Assembly (NCBI GenBank): GCA_903839875.1
Contig: CAIMDZ010000039.1
Location: forward strand, 1-64,000
Length of the DNA: 64,000 nt
Source of the DNA: an uncultured Bacteroidota bacterium
Lineage (GTDB): Bacteria; Bacteroidota; Bacteroidia; Chitinophagales; Chitinophagaceae
Direction: 5' to 3'
Shown here: positions 58,122 through 64,000 of the stretch, in pieces
Layout of the letters: the number at the start of each line of letters is the position of its first letter
Position numbering within the stretch: the stretch's first letter is position 1
Made by a program: the position numbers and the translations under genes
The notes under the pieces: model-generated
Databases searched by the model: none
Told to the model about the DNA's origin: nothing
Seen by the model: the letters and a program-made list of their open reading frames with translations, nothing else

Positions 58122-59771
58122 TTATTTGATCTTTAGTAAATAATAACTCTTCAGCACCTTGCTTCTTGTGGTGGGATTAAGGAATTCAGGAGTCAGTTCA
58201 CTTACCTTAAATAGGGTACCTTGTTTTTCCATATCAAATAAAATTCCTTTTTGTTTCAGGTCGTTTAAACCATTATCTCCAGTGAGAATATGTTTGGGTG
58301 GTCTTGCACTGTCAAAAGAACTGAGTTCGTCCACAAAACCCTGCGCGTAAAAATCCAGTGAATTTAACGGGTCGTGCATATCATAACATAGTACTTCTTT
58401 AGGGTCAATGGAATGATCATGTATGTATCTTCCCACCTGTGATCCCACCTGGTATTTAAGTAAAGTGGTATAAAGGTGATATGTAACAAAAATATTTACG
58501 ATGATCATAGTCGAGGCAGGTAACCATAATATTTTCCCATGCAGCTTTTTGCGGAAGGCAAGATACAGCAAGGCCGAAAAGCACACTGCCCACAAAACAA
58601 TTAGGGACCAGCCAGCCGGAAATACATACGTAATAAGCGCAAGAGATACCAACAGCAGAACAAAACTAATTGCCATAAAGAACGGCAGAATAAATTTGTA
58701 CAATTTGACGAATTGTTGCTCTTCTACCATCTGAACGAGCAAATGCGAAGTAATAATAGCCGCAAGAGGAAATGCTACAAAAATATAATGGGGTAGCTGG
58801 TAAGCAGATGAACCTAGCGCCAGATAGGCAAGAATAAATCCACCGGTAGTAAGAAATTCCTGGTGGGGCTGCAGACGGAATTTTTGCCTAACAAGCTGAA
58901 TAATATTAATGATCAGGGCCGGAAGGAACAAAAAGATCCAGGGGAGGAACGACCAGACCATGTTAAACAACAGAAAACTCAGGTCGACATCGTTTTTCCA
59001 CGGGCTCTCGCCGGTGATGCGGCCGAAACTTTGTGACCAGTAAAAAAACCTCAAGCCTGAAGACCCCTTTATTCCATTCACGATCTTTTCGGGATGCATA
59101 TCAAACTGCTGATAAAGTCCGATACTCATGGGTAAGAGGATGATACCAATAATAATAAAACCTAAAAGATAGGCAGGACGAAAGAAATTGCGCCATTCCC
59201 GCTTCAGTATCCAATCGGAACTAAAGCAGAAAACAGGCACTATCAGGGCAATAGGCCCCTTGGTCATCATGCCCAGACCGATAAAGGCAAACCCCGCCAG
59301 CAGGTACCCGATTTTGCATCGTACATACCATTCTTTAATGAGCCAAATGGAAGTAATGACACAACTCATAAGAATAGTATCGCAACGAATATCATTTGTC
59401 ATCAGGAACATTCCCTGGCAGGTGGCAAGTATTAATGCGGCAATTCGCCCGGTAGCTTCGTCATACAATATTTTTGTTAGCCGGTAGGTGGCATACAGCG
59501 CCAGTAATGCAAACAGGATTGAGGGCAATTTATATCCGAAATTACTTACCCCGAATACCTTCATGCTTGTGGCGCTTGCCCAGAACAGAAAAGGTGGCTT
59601 ATCCAGGTAATCCATTCCCCGGTCGGTAATATGCAGGTAATCACCGCTTTTCATCATCTCGCGGCTTATTTCTGCATACTGCGAGGCATCAATATCCATA
59701 GTATCCACCCTGATTGCGGTGAAGTATAACAGGACGATCAGAATAAATACCCAAAACGGTACCTTTGGCAT
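58122..59771 (-). CDS. ArnT-like polytopic glycosyltransferase (GT39/GT83 family)
   Basis: 549 residues with about 11-12 membrane helices. The first periplasmic loop carries the catalytic acidic region (DASQYAEISREMM, DRGMDYLDKPPFLFW) that defines PMT/ArnT-type enzymes, which use polyprenyl-phosphate sugars. The C-terminal 100 residues are a soluble periplasmic part. Substrate (aminoarabinose, mannose or other) and acceptor (lipid A or protein) cannot be told from sequence. Convergent with the 57236 gene across the twin palindromes; divergent from the epimerase gene. Confidence 0.85.
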   Translation of the reverse strand: MPKVPFWVFILIVLLYFTAIRVDTMDIDASQYAEISREMMKSGDYLHITDRGMDYLDKPPFLFWASATSMKVFGVSNFGYKLPSILFALLALYATYRLTKILYDEATGRIAALILATCQGMFLMTNDIRCDTILMSCVITSIWLIKEWYVRCKIGYLLAGFAFIGLGMMTKGPIALIVPVFCFSSDWILKREWRNFFRPAYLLGFIIIGIILLPMSIGLYQQFDMHPEKIVNGIKGSSGLRFFYWSQSFGRITGESPWKNDVDLSFLLFNMVWSFLPWIFLFLPALIINIIQLVRQKFRLQPHQEFLTTGGFILAYLALGSSAYQLPHYIFVAFPLAAIITSHLLVQMVEEQQFVKLYKFILPFFMAISFVLLLVSLALITYVFPAGWSLIVLWAVCFSALLYLAFRKKLHGKILWLPASTMIIVNIFVTYHLYTTLLKYQVGSQVGRYIHDHSIDPKEVLCYDMHDPLNSLDFYAQGFVDELSSFDSARPPKHILTGDNGLNDLKQKGILFDMEKQGTLFKVSELTPEFLNPTTRSKVLKSYYLLKIK

Positions 59772-59876
59772 AATAAGTCAAAAAGTTAAAAGGGAAAACC
59801 AAAAAGTGAGCCGACCAAAGTAAAAACAGTTAACACCGGAGTTTTCCGGGAGCAAAAATAACCGCATTTTCAACCA

Positions 59877-60899
59877 ATGTTGCAATTAAAATATTATTCT
59901 TACGAACTGGCATTTGAATACCCTTTTATCACCAGCCATGGGATGAAGACGCACCAGCCAACATTGATCACATCTCTTGGCCTGGGAAACCTTACAGGGT
60001 ATGGAGAAGCGCCTGCAATATCCTACTACAATATTACCGTTCCCCAAATGGTAGAATCGCTTGAGGCAAAACGCTCAATGATAGAACGGTATGCGCTAAC
60101 TGACCCCCAAAGGTTCTGGCATTTTCTGCATCATCTTATCCCAGGGCAGCACTTCCTCATTGCAGCATTAGATATTGCGGGGTGGGATCTTTTTGCACAA
60201 ATGCGCAGGCAGCCGTTGTACCAATTATTAAGTATTAAATGGGGCGATACTCCACTCACCGATTATACAATAGGCATAGATACCCTTGAAAATATGGTTG
60301 AAAAGCTTAAAGCCCATCCATGGCCTGTTTATAAAATAAAAATGGGTAGGCCGGACGACCTGGATTGCCTGAGGGTATTGAGGGCTAATACAGATGCTCC
60401 ATTTAGGGTAGATGCAAATGAAGGATGGACAATGGAGGAAACAAAGAGATTGTTGCCTGAATTGCAAAAATTGGGAGTTACGCTCGTTGAGCAACCATTG
60501 CCAAGGGAAGAAAATGAGGCAATGATTGAACTAAAGGCCATATCTGCACTACCTTTATTTGCAGATGAAAGTTGCCGGACTGAAGATGACGTAAAAAAAT
60601 GTCTGGACGGTTTTCATGGCATCAATATTAAGCTCACCAAATGCGGCGGTATCACTCCCGCTATGAGAATGATTAAGGATGCCCGAAACCTTGGCATGAA
60701 AGTAATGATGGGTTCTATGAGCGAAAGTAGCATAGGTACAGCGGCAATTGCCAATATGTTGCCGCTACTTGATGAAGTGGATGCTGACGGGCCATTATTG
60801 CTGAAAGAAGATGTAGCAGAAGGATTGAAATATGAGCATGGGGTGATAAAATTGAGTGGTGGTAGTGGCCTGGGGGTAAAGTTTACCGGAAAGCGATAA
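59877..60899 (+). CDS. Dipeptide epimerase (L-Ala-D/L-Glu epimerase type)
   Basis: 340 residues, enolase superfamily, muconate-lactonising subgroup. Acid/base lysines in VYKIKMG (K153, K155) and IKLTKCGG (K252/K255). Metal ligands Asp179 (FRVDANEGW), Glu205 (VEQPLPR) and Asp230 (FADESCR). Known members epimerise L-Ala-D-Glu from recycled murein to L-Ala-L-Glu. Directly followed (20 bp) by murB on the same strand, a sensible pairing of wall recycling and wall synthesis. The exact dipeptide specificity needs structural residues that I did not check. Confidence 0.9.
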   Translation: MLQLKYYSYELAFEYPFITSHGMKTHQPTLITSLGLGNLTGYGEAPAISYYNITVPQMVESLEAKRSMIERYALTDPQRFWHFLHHLIPGQHFLIAALDIAGWDLFAQMRRQPLYQLLSIKWGDTPLTDYTIGIDTLENMVEKLKAHPWPVYKIKMGRPDDLDCLRVLRANTDAPFRVDANEGWTMEETKRLLPELQKLGVTLVEQPLPREENEAMIELKAISALPLFADESCRTEDDVKKCLDGFHGINIKLTKCGGITPAMRMIKDARNLGMKVMMGSMSESSIGTAAIANMLPLLDEVDADGPLLLKEDVAEGLKYEHGVIKLSGGSGLGVKFTGKR

Positions 60900-60919
60900 T
60901 AAAATTATTTTTGAACAAA

Positions 60920-61924
60920 ATGGATTTGCAACAAAACATATCACTAAAGGCCTACAACACATTTGGCATTGATGTGCCGGCGGAGTATTTTATTAAACTG
61001 AAAGATATTGAGACGCTAGTCGAGATAACTTCATTACCTCATCAGAAACACATACTTGGCGGCGGGAGTAATATTTTACTTACTCAGCCGGTACGTGGGT
61101 TGGTGATCCACAATGAATTGAAAGGTATTGCAATAATCAGGGAAAATGATGAGCATGTCTGGCTACAGGTTGCCTCAGGCGAGATATGGCATGAGCTTGT
61201 TTTATTCGCTGTTAATAAAGGATTAGGCGGAATTGAAAACCTTGCATTGATACCGGGTACAGCAGGAGCTTCGCCAATGCAGAATATCGGGGCATATGGT
61301 GTTGAGGCAAAAGAGACCATAGAAAGTGTAACATTCTGGAGTTGGGCCGACAGATCATTTAGCACCTATGCCAATGAGGAATGTGCCTTCGGTTACCGCG
61401 ACAGCATTTTCAAACAAGAGTTAAAGGATAAGGTGTTTATTACCTCCGTGGTATACAAGTTGAATAAGCATCCCCAATTTAATACCAGCTATGGAGCTAT
61501 AGCGCAGGAACTGGAAAGAATGGGTGTTAAGGAATTATCTCCGGCAGCCATCATGAATTCCGTAATAAATATTCGTATCAGCAAGCTCCCAGATCCGAAA
61601 CAAATTGGTAATGCCGGCAGTTTTTTTAAAAACCCAACTATTGCTAAAGTGCATTTTGATATTCTCTCCTGCAAATATCCGGGGATTCCATCCTACCCTG
61701 TTAATGAAAAAATGGTTAAGGTACCAGCTGGCTGGCTGATAGAACAATGCGGATGGAAAGGCTATAAAACCGGAGAAACCGGTGTGCATGCCAAACAGGC
61801 GTTGGTATTGGTAAACTATGGAAATGCAAAGGGCAGTGATATCTGGAAATTATCAGACGAAATTCTCGCCTCGGTAAAGGAACGGTTTGATATTGAATTG
61901 GAAAGGGAGGTGCAGGCTTGGTGA
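60920..61924 (+). CDS. murB: UDP-N-acetylenolpyruvoylglucosamine reductase
   Basis: 334 residues from the ATG at 60920 (a TTG three codons upstream is in frame). Type I MurB: SLKAYNTFGIDVPAEYF at the start, HILGGGSNILLT (FAD-binding), GIENLALIPGTAGASPMQNIGAYGVE (quoted in part), CAFGYRDSIFK, and NAGSFFKNP with the catalytic Ser. It reduces the enolpyruvyl group to UDP-N-acetylmuramate with NADPH, a required step of peptidoglycan synthesis. Probably in one transcript with the dipeptide epimerase gene. Confidence 0.96.
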   Translation: MDLQQNISLKAYNTFGIDVPAEYFIKLKDIETLVEITSLPHQKHILGGGSNILLTQPVRGLVIHNELKGIAIIRENDEHVWLQVASGEIWHELVLFAVNKGLGGIENLALIPGTAGASPMQNIGAYGVEAKETIESVTFWSWADRSFSTYANEECAFGYRDSIFKQELKDKVFITSVVYKLNKHPQFNTSYGAIAQELERMGVKELSPAAIMNSVINIRISKLPDPKQIGNAGSFFKNPTIAKVHFDILSCKYPGIPSYPVNEKMVKVPAGWLIEQCGWKGYKTGETGVHAKQALVLVNYGNAKGSDIWKLSDEILASVKERFDIELEREVQAW

Positions 61925-61938
61925 CATCAAAAATAAAT

Positions 61939-61969
61939 TTTGAACTGAGTATCAAATTTGATACATTTG
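61939..61969 (+). promoter_or_regulatory. Complete hicAB promoter with overlapping palindromic operator
   Basis: TTTG (61939-61942), 19 bp, then TACATTTG (61962-61969): a textbook Bacteroidota TTTG-N19-TAnnTTTG promoter. The perfect palindrome GTATCAAATTTGATAC (61949-61964) spans the spacer and the first bases of the -7 box, where bound HicB would block sigma. hicA starts 16 bp further on. Confidence 0.8.
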
Positions 61970-61984
61970 CAACAGCTATAGAAT

Positions 61985-62170
61985 ATGAAATCAAGTGAGC
62001 TGATTAAAAGAATCAAGTTGGCCGGTTGGGTAGAAATCCGGCAAACGGGGAGCCATAAAATATTCGTCCACAAAGATTTTAAATATTCAATTCCAGTTGC
62101 TGATCATGGTTCAAAAGAAGTGGCCACTGGAACGGCACATTCAATACTAAAAAAAGCAGGACTTAAATAA
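61985..62170 (+). CDS. hicA: HicA toxin
   Basis: 61 residues, normal size. dsRNA-binding-like fold with the catalytic His24 in TGSHKIF, followed by VADHGSKEVATGTAHSILKKAG. Cleaves mRNA independently of ribosomes. Directly behind a promoter with a palindromic operator. Downstream hicB neutralises it (18-bp gap). Confidence 0.9.
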   Translation: MKSSELIKRIKLAGWVEIRQTGSHKIFVHKDFKYSIPVADHGSKEVATGTAHSILKKAGLK

Positions 62171-62188
62171 TCAACTAATAGTAACAAG

Positions 62189-62599
62189 ATGAAAAAATTA
62201 GAAATTATCATAGAAAAAAATGATGGCATCCTATGGGGGCGTGTAGAGACCAAAGGCTGGATGCCTACTCCATACGGAAATACTGTTGATGAGGTGATAG
62301 AAAATTTAAAAGAACTGGTAAGTGATTATGTTATACATGAAGGAAAAAATGATAAAATCTGGAATAAAATAGACTGGAGCAAAGTCGAATTCGATTTTAA
62401 GTATGATCTGGTCGCTTTTTTTGAAACATTCAATTACCTGAACTTATCAGCAATATCAGGAAAGATAGGAATCAACCGGACTTTGCTGAACCATTACAAG
62501 ACTGGTTTAAAGTTCCCTTCAGCTAAGCAGGCACAAAAGATTGAAGACGCTATTCATGAATTGGCAAATGAGCTGGGAAAGATAAAACTCGTTGCATGA
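62189..62599 (+). CDS. hicB: HicB antitoxin with C-terminal HTH
   Basis: 136 residues. N-terminal HicB fold (IIIEKNDGILWGRVETKGWMP, TVDEVIENLKELVSDYV) binds the toxin, and the C-terminal HTH (LNLSAISGKIGINRTLLNHYKTGLKFPSAKQAQKIEDAI, quoted in part) binds DNA. The operator at 61949-61964 is the natural candidate target. Antitoxin second in the operon, the usual hicAB order. Confidence 0.88.
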   Translation: MKKLEIIIEKNDGILWGRVETKGWMPTPYGNTVDEVIENLKELVSDYVIHEGKNDKIWNKIDWSKVEFDFKYDLVAFFETFNYLNLSAISGKIGINRTLLNHYKTGLKFPSAKQAQKIEDAIHELANELGKIKLVA

Positions 62600-62733
62600 C
62601 CTAATAATCCTTATTCCTTTTGGATAACTTACATGCGGAGTGAGATGGGGGGAATTGCCCTGCACGAGGTTGTTGGAAGACACCAACAACGGCGGGAAAA
62701 CCCGCAGGAGGGCGGGAATTTGTCCTACACCTG
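62600..62733. repeat. Short hairpin-rich intergenic segment
   Basis: Contains TTGTTGG-AAGACA-CCAACAA (about 62670-62689) and GGCGGG-AAAA-CCCGC with a further GGAGGGCGGG. It separates the convergent hicB and kinase genes and may end both transcripts. Confidence 0.5.
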
Positions 62734-64000
62734 TTACTTCTTAAGAACAGGCAACTTAATGTAAAAAGTAGTTCCCTCTCCAATTTTGGTTTCAAACCAG
62801 ATATCACCTTTCCAGAATTCAATAATTTTTTTGGTCATTGCAAGGCCGAGCCCTGTGCCTGAAGATTTAGTGGTAAAGTAGGGCTGGAATAATTTAACAA
62901 CCACATCATCTGGTATTCCCTGGCCGTTATCCTTAATAGTTATTATAGCATTTTGATTTTCCGTAATTATAGATACATCTATTTTTCCGTGCCTGTCATC
63001 GGGGATTGATTGTTTTGCGTTTTCAAGCAGATTGCTGAAAACACGAAGCAACTGGCTTCGGTCAGAATACACGAACAGATTTTCAGGGATGTCTTTAATA
63101 CTTACTTCTGTGTTTGCGTCATTTCTATAAAGTTCAACGGCTTTGTTAAGCAGTTCGCCTAATTCCAGTTCTTCAGGCCGGGCCTCCGGCATCTTTGCAA
63201 AATTCGAAAACTCAGAGGCAATATAGGAGAGGTTGTCTATTTGCTCTACAATAGAATTGGTTAGTTTATCAGTCAGTTCTTTTATTTGAGGGTTATCATT
63301 TTTCATCTCCTGCCGCAGAAACTGAACATTCAGTTTCATAGGGGTAAGGGGGTTCTTGATCTCATGCGCCACTTGTCTCGCCATTTCCCGCCATGCGCTT
63401 TCCCGTTCACTCTGGGCCAGCATGGCCGCATTCTCTTCTACCTTATTTACCATCTTATTGTATTCGCTTACCAGCAAACCTATTTCATCGTCATAGGGCC
63501 ATACAATGCGTTCATTCTTCTGCAGGTTGATGCGTTCAAATTGCTGTATGATAATACTGAATGACTTGGTTATCCACCGTGTAATAAATACGGTGATCAA
63601 ACTTGAAAAAAGAAAAATGAATGCATACAGGTTAATCAGGGTTACCACAATATTTGATATCTGGAATTTCAGATCTTTTTCTGAGGAGAAGAATGGCACG
63701 TTTATATATCCGAATGTTATGCCATGCTCATCCCGTAATGGCTGGTAGGCGGACAAATAATATAAGTAGGCAATTCGCTCATCCTGAATATGTATGGATT
63801 TACCCAGGTCATTTAACTGATAAAATGCGTCCGGACGCATCCTGTTTGAAATTAATCCCTTGTTATAAATTTCATCTTCCGATGTATTCAGTAATACTCC
63901 TTTCCGGTTAAATAAATTGATGTCAATTACCTGGCCATTGGCTAATGTAGTAATAAAGGATTTAAAACTATTGGACCTGGCAACCGAATCAAACATGGCT
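62734..64000 (-). CDS. NtrY-like sensor histidine kinase, 5' part outside the window
   Basis: At least 422 residues; the frame is still open at the window edge, so the N-terminus is missing and an internal Met at 63996 is not taken as the start. Seen: part of a periplasmic sensor region, a transmembrane segment (VTLINLYAFIFLFSSLITVFI), a HAMP-type linker (WITKSFSIIIQQFERI), a DHp domain with the H-box ARQVAHEIKNPLTPMKLNVQ and a catalytic ATPase domain (LLENAKQSI, DNGQGIPDD, GTGLGLAMTKKI). NtrY-type kinases usually act on NtrC-type regulators; the one in this window (16992-18155) is not adjacent. Confidence 0.88.
   Translation of the reverse strand, partial: AMFDSVARSNSFKSFITTLANGQVIDINLFNRKGVLLNTSEDEIYNKGLISNRMRPDAFYQLNDLGKSIHIQDERIAYLYYLSAYQPLRDEHGITFGYINVPFFSSEKDLKFQISNIVVTLINLYAFIFLFSSLITVFITRWITKSFSIIIQQFERINLQKNERIVWPYDDEIGLLVSEYNKMVNKVEENAAMLAQSERESAWREMARQVAHEIKNPLTPMKLNVQFLRQEMKNDNPQIKELTDKLTNSIVEQIDNLSYIASEFSNFAKMPEARPEELELGELLNKAVELYRNDANTEVSIKDIPENLFVYSDRSQLLRVFSNLLENAKQSIPDDRHGKIDVSIITENQNAIITIKDNGQGIPDDVVVKLFQPYFTTKSSGTGLGLAMTKKIIEFWKGDIWFETKIGEGTTFYIKLPVLKK

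Overview
The window reads as a piece of a Bacteroidota chromosome, most likely of the Chitinophagales/Sphingobacteriia type. Several things point there: the -7 promoter box TAnnTTTG before several genes, with one complete TTTG-N19-TAnnTTTG promoter; a C-terminal type IX secretion sorting domain; DUF5723 and DUF5777 beta-barrel families; SusD-free outer-membrane and lipoprotein genes with Q-ending signal peptides; an IcmF fused mutase; and few Shine-Dalgarno sequences. No rRNA or tRNA gene was seen. The base composition is moderate to AT-rich.

Layout. 1-9 kb holds housekeeping genes: folA, thyA, a gamma-carbonic anhydrase, an OmpA/TSP3 porin-like protein, apaG and a Pif1-like helicase. 10-16 kb holds a mobile mystery A/B (HTH + Fic) pair, pdxJ, and two tandem DUF5723 barrel proteins. 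17-24 kb holds an NtrC-type regulator, pirin, a Fe-S protein plus Nudix pair, a RelE/ParE-type toxin-antitoxin locus and icmF. 25.9-30.1 kb is a five-gene envelope cluster (YceI-like lipoprotein, small lipoprotein, two c-type cytochrome lipoproteins, DUF5777 barrel). It is preceded by five evenly spaced CRP/FNR-type dyads and looks like a regulated electron-transfer or respiration-linked unit. 33-41 kb holds recX-mnmG, a lone IS630-type HTH protein, a type IX-secreted PA-domain protein and nadA. 41.4-46.5 kb holds a PpiD-like foldase, a MerR regulator, a thioredoxin-fold protein and hutH. 46.6-52 kb holds a TMTC-like transferase, a glycosyltransferase and a membrane patatin. 52-56.4 kb is an accessory patch of nuclease genes and fragments. 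56-64 kb holds an omega-amidase, an ArnT-like transferase, a dipeptide epimerase-murB operon, hicAB and the 3' part of an NtrY-like kinase.

The strongest large-scale signal is a candidate chromosome origin domain. Two perfect parS palindromes lie in and just upstream of mnmG. An AT-rich 0.8-kb gap at 40.6-41.4 kb has four DnaA-box matches, and gene orientation flips from leftward to rightward across this gap.

The second theme is repeat-driven plasticity. Long gene-free stretches at 9.0-10.2, 31.0-33.0 and 53.7-55.2 kb share the same modules in different order. Two single-gene islets are flanked by long direct repeats: a barrel paralogue at 33 kb and a DUF1016 nuclease at 55 kb, the latter abutting the 3' end of the amidase gene. 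Several families of short palindromes are scattered around, one of them inserted in frame inside icmF.
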